From Roseiarcus sp050010035 (GTDB lineage: Bacteria > Pseudomonadota > Alphaproteobacteria > Rhizobiales > Beijerinckiaceae), in NCBI GenBank assembly GCA_050010035.1, contig JBEKLU010000042.1, positions 1 through 39,315 of the forward strand: DNA of 39,315 nt. Direction: 5' to 3'. The first letter of the stretch is position 1. The number at the start of each line of letters is the position of its first letter. Made by a program: the position numbers and the translations under genes. This document shows positions 22,770-32,518 of this stretch, in pieces. The notes under the pieces are model-generated. The model was not told the origin of the DNA, did not search any database, and saw nothing but the letters and a program-made list of their open reading frames with translations.

Positions 22770-22961
22770 ATGGCTGTTCCGAGACGTAAAACCTCGCCCT
22801 CGCGCCGCGGCATGCGCCGCTCGGCCGACGCGCTCAAGGCCCCGACCTATGTCGAGGACAAGGATTCGGGCGAACTGCGCCGCCCCCACCACATCGACTT
22901 GAAGAGCGGCATGTATCGCGGCCGCCAGGTGCTCAAGCCGAAGACCAACGTCGAGGCGTGA
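22770..22961 (+). CDS. rpmF: Ribosomal protein L32
   Basis: A 63-aa L32 protein: MAVPRRKTSPSRRGMRRS, then DALKAPTYVEDKDSG and ELRRPHHIDLKSGMYRGRQVL. It is a structural component of the 50S subunit. It has no zinc-ribbon cysteines, as usual in alphaproteobacteria, so it is the C-minus form. GGAG lies 6 bases before ATG 22770. A strong intrinsic terminator follows at 22998. The usual DUF177 gene upstream is missing; the cyd operon lies there instead. Confidence 0.96.
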   Translation: MAVPRRKTSPSRRGMRRSADALKAPTYVEDKDSGELRRPHHIDLKSGMYRGRQVLKPKTNVEA

Positions 22962-22997
22962 AGCCGCCGCCCCTCGGGGCGCCCGCGTTTCCGTTTG

Positions 22998-23024
22998 AAG
23001 GCCGGCCGCGCGCCGGCCTTTTGC
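22998..23024 (+). terminator. Intrinsic terminator after rpmF
   Basis: AAGGCCGGC-CGCGC-GCCGGCCTT, a 9-bp perfect stem, is followed by TTGCTT. It lies 36 bases after the rpmF stop and close to the end of the convergent EamA gene, so it may work in both directions. Confidence 0.85.
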
Positions 23025-23035
23025 TTGTCGCCCGA

Positions 23036-23929
23036 TCAGCCTGCGCGCGTCGCCACCACCGCGCCGCCGACGATCAGCGCGCAGGCGAGGCCGAGCGAGG
23101 CCGTCGCCGGCGCGAAGCCGGCGGCGACCAGAATGATCGTCGACAGCACCGGCGCGGCGTAGGCGGCGACGCCGAGAAGCCTCAGATCGCCGTTCTTGAC
23201 GCCGTAGTCCCAGACGTAGAAGGCGAGGCCGACCGGCCCGAGGCCGAGGCCGACGATCGCCGCCCATTGGGCCGGATTGGCCGGCGCGATCGAGGTTTCG
23301 AAGGCGAAATGGCTGATCGCGGCCAGCGCCGAGGTGACGAGGCAGAAGCCGGCGACCGCCTCGGTGGGCGCCCCCTTCAGGCGCCGCGACAGCACCGAAT
23401 AGCCCGACCACACGAAGGCGCAGGCGAGCGCCAGCGCATAGCCGAGCGCGACGTCCGCATCGAGCGCGTGGGCGCCGACTCCGCCGTCGGCCTTGCCCGC
23501 GAACAGCGCGGCCGCCCCGGCAAAGCCCAGCGCCGCGCCGACGACGTGGCGCGCGCGCAGCCTCTCGCCGGGCAGCAGCGCGGAGAACAAGACGATCAGC
23601 AGCGGCCAGAGATAGGCGACGAGGCTCGCTTCGGCCGGCGGGGCGCGGCGCAGCGCGGCGAAATAGAGCGCGTGATAGCCGAAAAGGCCGCCGACGCCGA
23701 CCAGCCAGACCCGCCAGGGCTGCCGAAACGCGCCGAGGCGCCCGCGCGCGGCCGCGTAGATCAGCCCGAAGCCGCCGCCGATGGCGAAGGTCAGCGCCGC
23801 CAGTTCGAACGGCGGAATCTCGCCGGCGGAGGCCGTCAACAGCGCCAGCGCGCTCCATAGTAGGATCGCGCCGAGGCCGATCAGCGTCGCCGCGTGCGAG
23901 GCGCCGCGGCGCAGAGAATCGTGCGTCAT
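23036..23929 (-). CDS. EamA/DMT-family exporter
   Basis: A 297-aa inner-membrane protein with about ten hydrophobic helices in two EamA repeats. Repeat signatures are LIGLGAILLWSALALLTA at the start, FGYHALYFAALRRAPPAEASLVAYLWPLL at mid-length and GPVGLAFYVWDYGVKNGDLRLLGVAAYAAPVLS near the end. The YLWPLL and DYGVKNGD motifs recall the YddG-type aromatic amino-acid exporters. The start is ATG 23929 (MTHDSLRRGASHA); sequence upstream in frame is unconserved. It is divergent from nothing and convergent with rpmF across the terminator. Substrate is inferred weakly. Confidence 0.85.
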   Translation of the reverse strand: MTHDSLRRGASHAATLIGLGAILLWSALALLTASAGEIPPFELAALTFAIGGGFGLIYAAARGRLGAFRQPWRVWLVGVGGLFGYHALYFAALRRAPPAEASLVAYLWPLLIVLFSALLPGERLRARHVVGAALGFAGAAALFAGKADGGVGAHALDADVALGYALALACAFVWSGYSVLSRRLKGAPTEAVAGFCLVTSALAAISHFAFETSIAPANPAQWAAIVGLGLGPVGLAFYVWDYGVKNGDLRLLGVAAYAAPVLSTIILVAAGFAPATASLGLACALIVGGAVVATRAG

Positions 23930-23985
23930 GGCCCGCGCTGCTATCAGGACGGCGAGTCGAAGGGAAGACGGCGCGCGCGCCGAGG

Positions 23986-24435
23986 TCAGCCACCGACGTC
24001 GGCGAGATCGAGGTTGGCGAGCGTGGCGAGCGCCACCGCGACGAGTTTTGCCTTTCCGTCCGCATGGACGTGAACCTTCGCCTCCACGACGGTCAGACGC
24101 TTGCCCGGTTTGACCACGACGGCGGTGCAACTCAACCGTTCGCCCTTGGCCGGCGAAACGAAGTTGATCTTGTATTCGGCGGTCAGACAGGTCTGGCGCC
24201 GGTCGCGAAGGAGCGACCCCGCCGCGGCTCCGGTCGCGTTGTCGACGAGGAAGGCGATGACCCCGCCGTGAAAGAAGCCATGATGCTGCAGCAGCGCGTC
24301 GCGCCTGTCGACGCTGAGCGTCACCTCTCCCGGCGCGGCGTGGTCGACGCGCGCGCCGACGTGTCGCATGAAGCCTTGCCGGTCGAACACTTTGCGCACG
24401 GTCTCGCCAAAGTCGGGAGTTCGGGGTTCGCTCAT
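23986..24435 (-). CDS. PaaI-type hotdog thioesterase
   Basis: A 149-aa hotdog-fold protein that probably hydrolyses acyl- or aryl-CoA thioesters. The motif HHGFFHGGVIAFLVDNATGAAAGSL (about 52-76) contains the HGG...D catalytic arrangement of the PaaI/YdiI group. AEYKINFVSPAKGERL and VVVKPGKRLTVVEAKVHV are the usual strands after it. The start is ATG 24435 (MSEPRTPDF), with AGAGG about 9 bases before. It lies 57 bases after the EamA gene in the reading direction of that strand, so both may share a transcript. Exact substrate unknown. Confidence 0.87.
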   Translation of the reverse strand: MSEPRTPDFGETVRKVFDRQGFMRHVGARVDHAAPGEVTLSVDRRDALLQHHGFFHGGVIAFLVDNATGAAAGSLLRDRRQTCLTAEYKINFVSPAKGERLSCTAVVVKPGKRLTVVEAKVHVHADGKAKLVAVALATLANLDLADVGG

Positions 24436-24585
24436 TGGCAGTGCCTCTTTACGCGCCGCGCGGCCCGCGCCGCGCATTGCCCATCGTACGACGCAGCGCG
24501 AGAGGCGGCCAGGCCGCTCGGCGCCGCTTTACTTCAGCGCGCGGAAGCGATGAACTCGGCGCCCTTTCGCAAAAGGTCGCCGGCG

Positions 24586-26343
<1,758 letters not shown>

Positions 26344-26349
26344 GGGGCG

Positions 26350-26375
26350 CCCTTCTCCCACTTGCGGGAGAAGGG
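26350..26375. repeat. Dispersed palindrome between convergent genes
   Basis: CCCTTCTCCC-ACTTGC-GGGAGAAGGG, a perfect 10-bp stem, fills the 34-base gap between the ends of ggt and the ATP-grasp gene. It has the same core as the repeats at 2914, 11942 and 38427 and would form a bidirectional terminator-like hairpin. Confidence 0.85.
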
Positions 26376-26377
26376 AG

Positions 26378-27838
26378 CTACGCGTCGATCCGCTTGATGA
26401 ACCATTGCAGGATGCGGCCCCAGATTTCGTCCTTGCCGACCTGATCCTCGACGCCGTGCTCGAGGTTGGGGTTGTCGTTGACCTCGATCACCACAACCGC
26501 CTCGCCCGCTTCCTTGACGTCGACGCCGTAGAGGCCGGCGCCGATCGCGCGCGCGGCGCGCAGCGCCACGTCGATGACGCGCGGCGGCGCCTCGGCGACC
26601 GCCATCGTGCGAAAGCCGCCTTCACGCGCGCCGTTCGGGCCGTGCTTGATGATCTGCCAGTGGCCGCGCGCCATCTGATACTGGCAGACGAACAGCGGCT
26701 CGCCGTCGAGCACGCCGACGCGCCAGTCGAAGTCGGTGGGCATGAATTGTTGCGCGAGAAGCAGGTCGGTGTCCTCGAACAACCGGTCCGTCAGCGTCTT
26801 CAACGCCTCGAAGTCGTCGACCTTGTGGACGCCGCGCGAAAACGATCCGTCGGGGATCTTCACCACCATCGGCCAGCCCAGGCGCTTTTCGGCCCTTGCG
26901 AGGTCGTCCTCTTCCGCCAGCATGACGGTCGGCGGGATGGGAACGCCGTGCGCCTCCATCAGCTCGTGGAGATAGACCTTGTTGGTGCAGCGGATCATCG
27001 ACACGGGATCGTCGACGACCGGCATGCCCTCCTGCAGGGCGCGGCGCGCGAAGCGGTAGGTGTAATTGTCGATCGAGGTCGTGGCGCGGATGAACAGCGC
27101 GTCGAATTCGGCCAGCTCCGCCAACTGCCGTTTGGTGAGCAGTTCGACTTCGACCGAATTGCGCTCGGCGAACTTCTGAAAGTAGCGGATGGTCTCCACC
27201 GACGAAGGCGGCAGTTCTTCCTGCGGATCGTAGAGCACCGCCAACGAATATTTGGCGACGGCGCGCGCACGCGGGTTGCGCCAGTCGCGTTGGGTGTGCT
27301 GGTGCAGCGCGGCGCGAAAGAACTCGGCCTCCTCCGAGCCGAGCTTGGCGAGCGGGCGCGGGCGCAGACGATCGATCCTCCATCGCTTGCCCGGCGTGAT
27401 GGTCACCTCGATCGCCGGGCAGCGATACCAGTCGAACAGCAGCCGGCCGAACGCTTCGAATCGCGGGTCCGGCGACAGGCCGAAACAGAACAACAGATCG
27501 AAGGTCGTCGTCTCGCTGGCGCGCGCGCGGTGCGCGGCGATGTTGAGCGCCTCCTGCAAGTCGGGCAGCGACTGCTCGTAGAGCTTGCGCTCGCGCAGCT
27601 CGAGCATGGTCTCGACCGTGGGGATGATGCGATGCCCGCGCGCCTCGGCGAGCAGCGAGGCGTAATAGCCCTTGGATTGATAATTGTAGGATCGCGAGAG
27701 ATTGACGATCTTGGCGCGTCCCGCCCCGGCGAACAGCTTCGGCCGCGCGAGATAGTCGCTGGTGGTGATGACCTTGTGCGGCGTCTCCGCGTTGGGGAAG
27801 TCGCGCGCGTGATCGACGAGAATCACCCAGCCGTTCAT
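26378..27838 (-). CDS. RimK-like ATP-grasp ligase with N-terminal RLAN domain
   Basis: A 486-aa predicted carboxylate-amine ligase. Residues 1-150 form the RLAN domain (VILVDHARDFPN, TTSDYLARP, KIVNLSRSYNYQSKGYYASLLAEARGHR). The rest is a RimK-type ATP-grasp with NKVYLHELMEAHGVPIPPTV, GWPMVVKIPDGSFSRGVHKV, LLAQQFMPTDFDWRVGVLDG and the metal site VVVIEVNDNPNLEHG. Such enzymes join amino acids to peptides or proteins using ATP. The start at ATG 27838 follows the conserved MNGWVILVDH; the frame continues upstream as junk. A GNAT acetyltransferase lies 226 bases behind on the same strand, the partner reported for RLAN ligases, and gamma-glutamyltranspeptidase is next to it. Substrate unknown. Confidence 0.85.
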   Translation of the reverse strand: MNGWVILVDHARDFPNAETPHKVITTSDYLARPKLFAGAGRAKIVNLSRSYNYQSKGYYASLLAEARGHRIIPTVETMLELRERKLYEQSLPDLQEALNIAAHRARASETTTFDLLFCFGLSPDPRFEAFGRLLFDWYRCPAIEVTITPGKRWRIDRLRPRPLAKLGSEEAEFFRAALHQHTQRDWRNPRARAVAKYSLAVLYDPQEELPPSSVETIRYFQKFAERNSVEVELLTKRQLAELAEFDALFIRATTSIDNYTYRFARRALQEGMPVVDDPVSMIRCTNKVYLHELMEAHGVPIPPTVMLAEEDDLARAEKRLGWPMVVKIPDGSFSRGVHKVDDFEALKTLTDRLFEDTDLLLAQQFMPTDFDWRVGVLDGEPLFVCQYQMARGHWQIIKHGPNGAREGGFRTMAVAEAPPRVIDVALRAARAIGAGLYGVDVKEAGEAVVVIEVNDNPNLEHGVEDQVGKDEIWGRILQWFIKRIDA

Positions 27839-28064
27839 GACGCGCCCGATGGGATCGCTGCGCGCCTCGGCGAGCGCGCAAAGGTTTCGAGGGAGAACCC
27901 AATCATCCGGCCGTTCGGCTCCTTGGCCGAGCGAGAAGCCAAATCCCCAGTCGTCACGACGCGAACGCGAATCAGGCCGATCCCGGCGCCGCGCGCCACC
28001 ATGCGTCGCCCTCGCGCCGGGCGCAACGGGCTTAAGCGCCGGCCGCCGGATTTTCTGGCCCAAA

Positions 28065-28556
28065 TCACGTCGGCGAGCGCGCCGGCACGGCCTCGAGGCG
28101 CTTCTCGAAACGCAGCGCGGCGGCGCCGTCGGCGTAATAGCCCTCGTACTGCGCGAATTGGCGGTATCCCATTTTTTCGTAAAGCGCGATGGCGGAGGCG
28201 TTGTCGTAGCGCACTTCGAGGCGCAGGTCGCAGCGATCGTGCGCGCGCGCGTAGCGCTCGCACGCCTGCAGCAGCGCGCGGCCGACGCCGCGCCGCCCTT
28301 GCGCGGGATCGACGGCGAGCGAATAGAGCCGCGCGCTCTTGCCCCCCTTGCGCAACGCGATCAAGGCGTAGCCGGCGAGCCGGTCGCCGAACTTGGCGAC
28401 GATCAAGGGCCGGTGCGCGGCGCGGATGAAGCCGCGCAGCGAGCGGCGCGAAAGCCGATCGCCCGGGAACGCCGCGAGTTCCAGCGCCTCGATCGTGTCG
28501 AGATCGTCGAGCGAGGCCGCGTGAACCGTCATGCCGCCCGAGGCGCCCATGTGCAT
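28065..28556 (-). CDS. GNAT-family N-acetyltransferase
   Basis: A 163-aa acetyltransferase. The acetyl-CoA loop is VDPAQGRRGVGRALLQACERYA (Q/R-x-x-G-x-G/A), preceded by LYSLAV and followed by LEVRYDNASAIALYEKMGYRQFAQYEGYY, a RimI-like ending. ATG 28556 was preferred because GGGGA sits 6-10 bases before it; ATG 28532 (MTVHAASL), where homology would begin, is also in frame. It precedes the RLAN ATP-grasp gene on the same strand. RimI-like enzymes acetylate alpha-amino groups of proteins or small amines, so the pair may build and cap a peptide, but this is inference. Confidence 0.83.
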   Translation of the reverse strand: MHMGASGGMTVHAASLDDLDTIEALELAAFPGDRLSRRSLRGFIRAAHRPLIVAKFGDRLAGYALIALRKGGKSARLYSLAVDPAQGRRGVGRALLQACERYARAHDRCDLRLEVRYDNASAIALYEKMGYRQFAQYEGYYADGAAALRFEKRLEAVPARSPT

Positions 28557-28665
28557 CCCGTTCCCCGAAACCCTCGAATCGAGTCGCCGCGCTTGCCCGC
28601 TTCGACGCCCGACGTCTAGTGTGAAAATCGTTCGCGTGGTCGTCTGATAGGACGAGGGAGACGAT

Positions 28666-29970
28666 ATGGGCAAGGCGGAAAAAAGGCTGGAGAGCCTGAA
28701 GGCGCTGCTCGGCGACGCCCATCGGCGCCTCGGCGTCGAATTCGGCTTTCGGCTTTGGGACGGCGCCGTCGTTCCCGCGGACTGGCCGAGCGAGGCGCTG
28801 GCGATCCGCATCGCCGACGAGGGCGTGGTCGCGAGCCTCATCCGCGCGCCGCGCCTGCCGACCCTGGCCAATCTGTGGGCCGCCAAACGAATCGACATCG
28901 TCAACGGCGACCTCTTCGACCTCGTCGCCAAGCGGCCGAAGGGGCGCACCCGCGATCTCAGGAAGGGTCTGAGCAAGCTCGCGGCGCTGCGGACCGCGCT
29001 GGCGTTCCTGTTCGTGCCGCGCGGCGGGCCGTGGCCGCTGGAGCGAATTGGCCAGGACCGCGAGAGCGGCGGCGCCGAAGCCGAGAACAAGAAGAACATC
29101 GCCTATCACTACGACGTCTCCAACGCCTTCTACCGGCTCTGGCTCGACGAGGAGATGGCCTATAGCTGCGCCTATTTTCACGACTGGGGCGACGGCCTCG
29201 ACGCGGCGCAGGCGCACAAGCTCGACATGATCTGCCGCAAATTGCGTTTGCGGCCGGGCGAGACGATACTCGACGTCGGCTGCGGCTGGGGCGCGCTCGC
29301 CTGTCACGCGGCGCGCCATTACGGCGTTACGGTTCTCGGCGTGACGCTCTCCGAACAGCAGATCGCCTACGCGCGCGACAAGGCCGAGCGGCTCGGCCTC
29401 GCCGACAAGACGAGGTTCGAACTCGTCGACTTTGCGCGGCTGGAGGGCGCCGAGCGCTTCGACAAGATCGCCTCGGTCGGCATGTTCGAGCATATCGGCG
29501 TCTCGAATTTCGCCACCTATTTCGACGCCGTGCGCCGCCTGTTGAAGCCGGGCGGGCTCTATCTGCATCACGCGATCACGCGACCCGGCAAGCGCGCCGC
29601 CGTCAAAGGGGGGCGGAAGCGGCCGGAATTCGCGGCGCTGACGCGCTACATCTTCCCCGGCGGCGAACTCGACTATCTCGGCCGCACCATCGCCAATCTG
29701 GAACTGCACGGCTTCGAGGTCCACGACGTCGAGGGCTGGCGCGAACATTATCAGCGCACCTGCCGCCTCTGGCACGATCGCCTGCGGGCTCGCACCGACG
29801 AGGCCTGCGCGGAGGTCGGCGAAGCCAAGACGCGCGTCTGGCTCGCCTATCTCGCCTCCTGCTCGATCGTCTTCGAGCGCGGCCATTGCGGCCTCTACCA
29901 GACGCTTTGCTCCAAGCGCGTCAGGGGCGCGAGCGGCCTGCCGTCGACGCGGGCGGACTTGTATCGGTAG
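28666..29970 (+). CDS. Cyclopropane-fatty-acyl-phospholipid synthase family protein
   Basis: A 434-aa SAM-dependent enzyme. The N-terminal domain (1-140) precedes the canonical CFA block ENKKNIAYHYDVSNAFYRLWLDEEMAYSCAYF, the SAM site ILDVGCGWGALACHAARHYGVTVLGVTLS, EQQIAYARDKAERLGL, and the active-site region ASVGMFEHIGVSNFATYF. Such enzymes add a methylene bridge across a double bond in membrane phospholipids, or alkylate fatty chains. The ATG 28666 start follows GGGAGACGAT. It is divergent from the GNAT gene, leaving 109 bases of promoter space. Length exceeds E. coli Cfa (382) by about 50 residues, usual for the alphaproteobacterial group. Confidence 0.92.
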   Translation: MGKAEKRLESLKALLGDAHRRLGVEFGFRLWDGAVVPADWPSEALAIRIADEGVVASLIRAPRLPTLANLWAAKRIDIVNGDLFDLVAKRPKGRTRDLRKGLSKLAALRTALAFLFVPRGGPWPLERIGQDRESGGAEAENKKNIAYHYDVSNAFYRLWLDEEMAYSCAYFHDWGDGLDAAQAHKLDMICRKLRLRPGETILDVGCGWGALACHAARHYGVTVLGVTLSEQQIAYARDKAERLGLADKTRFELVDFARLEGAERFDKIASVGMFEHIGVSNFATYFDAVRRLLKPGGLYLHHAITRPGKRAAVKGGRKRPEFAALTRYIFPGGELDYLGRTIANLELHGFEVHDVEGWREHYQRTCRLWHDRLRARTDEACAEVGEAKTRVWLAYLASCSIVFERGHCGLYQTLCSKRVRGASGLPSTRADLYR

Positions 29971-30014
29971 GGGCAAAACGCGGCGGGGCGCGGAATCGCG
30001 AATCGGCGCGCCGC

Positions 30015-30034
30015 CCTTCACGGAATCGTGAAGG
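30015..30034 (+). terminator. Hairpin after the CFA-synthase gene
   Basis: CCTTCACG-GAAT-CGTGAAGG, an 8-bp perfect stem, lies 45 bases after the stop, with no T-run. The rest of the 274-base gap up to 30245 has no gene; AT-rich CAATATATGTTATTTTG at 30185-30201 is the likely promoter zone for the barrel protein. Confidence 0.5.
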
Positions 30035-30244
30035 CCGGAATCGAGGCCCGGCCCCGATTCGCGTTGCGCCTCGCAAGCCCATGGAAAATTTCGACGTCGG
30101 CGCGATCGGCTGCCCGGTTCCCATCACCTCGCGCGCCGGCCGCGGCAGCCGCGCGCTCAAAGCGGTGGACAAGCGCTAGGCCAAGCAATATATGTTATTT
30201 TGAGGGGTGCAGACGTTCGTTGGGCGATTGTAGGGGGCTTTCCG

Positions 30245-30970
30245 ATGAAGCGAGCTTTGTTGGCTTCGACCGCGCTTTGCGTGATCCTTGTTTCCGGCGC
30301 TTTCGCGTCCGACCTGCCGACTATGAAGGGGCCGCCGCCGGCCCCGGTCCCGCCGCCCGTTTTCAATTGGACGGGATTCTACATCGGCGGGAATATCGGC
30401 GGCGTGTGGACGCAGGACGGCGTCGTCGACCTCGATCCGCTCAATTACGGCGACATACCCGGCAATTCGAATACGCTCGGGCTGAGCGGGCTCCTCGGCG
30501 GCGTGCAAGCCGGCTACAACTACCAAGTTCAGAGCTTCGTCCTCGGCGTCGAGGGGGATCTCGACTTTTCCAGCGCGAAAGGGAGCTTCAGCAACTTCCT
30601 TCATGGCGAGCCGGCCGTCCATTCCGCGAGCCTGCCCTTCTTCGGCGACATCCGGGCGCGCGTCGGCGTCGCCTTCGACCGCTTCCTGCCCTACGTCACC
30701 GGCGGCGTCGTCTTCGCCAACCTGAACAACAGCCTCGTCGATTATGATTATCCGTTCTCTTTGAACCGCGGCAGTACGGCGACGGGCTGGACGGTCGGCG
30801 CCGGCGTCGAATACGCCATCGACAATCATTGGTCGGTCAAGGCCGAATATCTATTCATGCAGTTCCCGGACGTGACCGCGAGCACAGTCATTCCCGATGC
30901 GGGGACCTACGCGTTCAAATTCAAGGACTCCGCGCAGCTCGCTCGCGTCGGCGTCAATTACCGGTTCTAG
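30245..30970 (+). CDS. Outer-membrane beta-barrel protein (Omp25/31, RopB type)
   Basis: A 241-aa secreted protein with signal peptide MKRALLASTALCVILVSGAFA and a proline-rich link (SDLPTMKGPPPAPVPPPV). An eight-stranded barrel follows, beginning FNWTGFYIGGNIGGVWTQDG and ending ARVGVNYRF, with a terminal Phe as required for insertion by BAM. YNYQVQSFVLGVEGDLDF, GDIRARVGVAFDRFLPYVTGGVVFANL and GAGVEYAIDNHWSVKAEYLFMQF are strand pairs of the opacity/Omp25 family. Such proteins stabilise the rhizobial outer membrane. The ATG 30245 start is set by the signal peptide. The acyl-CoA synthetase-like gene begins 3 bases after its stop, an odd partner for a structural barrel. Confidence 0.9.
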   Translation: MKRALLASTALCVILVSGAFASDLPTMKGPPPAPVPPPVFNWTGFYIGGNIGGVWTQDGVVDLDPLNYGDIPGNSNTLGLSGLLGGVQAGYNYQVQSFVLGVEGDLDFSSAKGSFSNFLHGEPAVHSASLPFFGDIRARVGVAFDRFLPYVTGGVVFANLNNSLVDYDYPFSLNRGSTATGWTVGAGVEYAIDNHWSVKAEYLFMQFPDVTASTVIPDAGTYAFKFKDSAQLARVGVNYRF

Positions 30971-30973
30971 TCG

Positions 30974-32437
30974 ATGGGCGATGGGCCGGGCGCGCGCGGC
31001 GTGCGGGCCACGTTCGCCGACTTCATCCTGTTCCATGCGCGCTCGCGCCCCGGCAAGCCCGCCGTCATCCTGGCGGACCGGGTCGCGACCTATGGCATGC
31101 TGGCGCAAGGCATGTTGCGCATCGAGGATCGGCTGCGCGCCCTCCGGGTTCGCCCAGGCGAGCTCGTCTGCGTCACGCTCGACAGCACGATACGGCACCT
31201 GATCGTCGCGGCGGCGTTGTTCCGTCTCGGCGCGCCGGTCGTATCCGCCACGAGCATGACGGTGATTTCCCGGCTGGGCCTGCCGATCAAGCTGTTTCTG
31301 CACGACGCCAAGGAGCCGATGATTCCCGGGCTGCGGCAGGTTCTCGTCGGCGAGGACTGGTTCGTCGGCGAGGATCGGCCGATCCCGGCGACCGGGACCG
31401 GCGGCTTCCCCGACGACCAGGCGATTTGCCGGGTCGACGTGACCTCCGGGGCCACCGGCCGGCCGAAGGCGGTCTCGACGACCGTCGACGCCCTCAACCA
31501 ACGCCTGAACACCCACTTCCTTTCGATCAACGCAGGGGTGTGGAACCGGCTGCTGTGCCTGCCGGGCCTGAACGGCGTCTGGGGCTTCGTTCTCGCTACG
31601 CACGCGCTGCGGGCGGGCCGAACGCTGCTCGCCGCGGATTCGCCGCGCGACGCCCTGGATCTGATCGCCGTTTACGGCGTCGACGCTCTTGCGGCCTCGA
31701 CGCAACAGTTGCGCGACCTCGTCGCCAGACACGAGAAGGCGCCGGTCCCCTGCCATTCCCTGCGCGCCGTGCTCGCCTCGGGCGGTCTCCTTCCCGCCGC
31801 TCTGCTCGCCGAGGCGCGCGCGCGCCTGTGCAGCCATATCATCAATCAGTACGGCTCGACCGAGATGGGCGTGACGGCCGTCGCCGCCGCCGACGCGGCG
31901 CCGGAGGTCGAAGGCGCGACGGGCTACGTCGTTCCCGGCGTCGAAGTGCAGGCAGTCGGCGAGCAGGGAGAGATTCTCGCCGCCGACGCGGAGGGCGTGT
32001 TGCGCATTCGCACGCCATGGGAAGGCCGGCCTTTCCCGTCGACGGGCGCAAACGCGCATCCCGATTTCCGCGACGGCTGGTTCTATCCCGGCGACCGCGG
32101 CCGGGTCACGTCGGAAGGGCTGCTCGTCCTCAGCGGGCGCGCTTCGGAGGTGATCAATTCGGGCGGCGTGAAGATCGCGCCGGAATTGATCGAGGAAGTC
32201 TTGCGTCAGCACGGCAGCGTCGCGGAGGCCGCCGCCTTCGGCGCCGCGGGCGCGAGCGGGATCGAGGAAATCAATGTCGCCATCGTGGTTCGCGCACCGG
32301 TCGCCGAACGCGCCATCATCGATTGGTGCGCCCAGCGCAGGATCGAGGTGGCGCGAGTCTTCATGGTCGACGAGCTTCCGAAGACGTCGGTGGGCAAAAT
32401 CCGCCGCAACGATCTCAAGCAGCGGCTCGTCGGGTGA
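30974..32437 (+). CDS. AMP-forming acyl/aryl-CoA synthetase (ANL superfamily)
   Basis: A 487-aa adenylate-forming enzyme. Core motifs are VTSGATGRPKAVS (A3; usually TSGSTG..KG, so Ser to Ala and Gly to Ala changes), NQYGSTEMG (A5), YPGDRG (A7), GRASEVINSGGVKIAPE (A8) and the catalytic Lys in PKTSVGKIRRNDL (A10). It would activate a carboxylic acid as its acyl-AMP and transfer it to CoA or another acceptor. Length is at the short end for the family. ATG 30974 is 3 bases after the barrel gene, so translation may be coupled. The next gene is an AAHS-type transporter of aromatic acids, hinting at an aromatic substrate. Confidence 0.87.
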   Translation: MGDGPGARGVRATFADFILFHARSRPGKPAVILADRVATYGMLAQGMLRIEDRLRALRVRPGELVCVTLDSTIRHLIVAAALFRLGAPVVSATSMTVISRLGLPIKLFLHDAKEPMIPGLRQVLVGEDWFVGEDRPIPATGTGGFPDDQAICRVDVTSGATGRPKAVSTTVDALNQRLNTHFLSINAGVWNRLLCLPGLNGVWGFVLATHALRAGRTLLAADSPRDALDLIAVYGVDALAASTQQLRDLVARHEKAPVPCHSLRAVLASGGLLPAALLAEARARLCSHIINQYGSTEMGVTAVAAADAAPEVEGATGYVVPGVEVQAVGEQGEILAADAEGVLRIRTPWEGRPFPSTGANAHPDFRDGWFYPGDRGRVTSEGLLVLSGRASEVINSGGVKIAPELIEEVLRQHGSVAEAAAFGAAGASGIEEINVAIVVRAPVAERAIIDWCAQRRIEVARVFMVDELPKTSVGKIRRNDLKQRLVG

Positions 32438-32518
32438 TCGAACCCGTCCTCGCTCGATCGGCTCGGCCGCCCCGGCGCGACTTTGGCAAGTCCGTCTGAG
32501 CGGGAGGGCGTGAGCGGC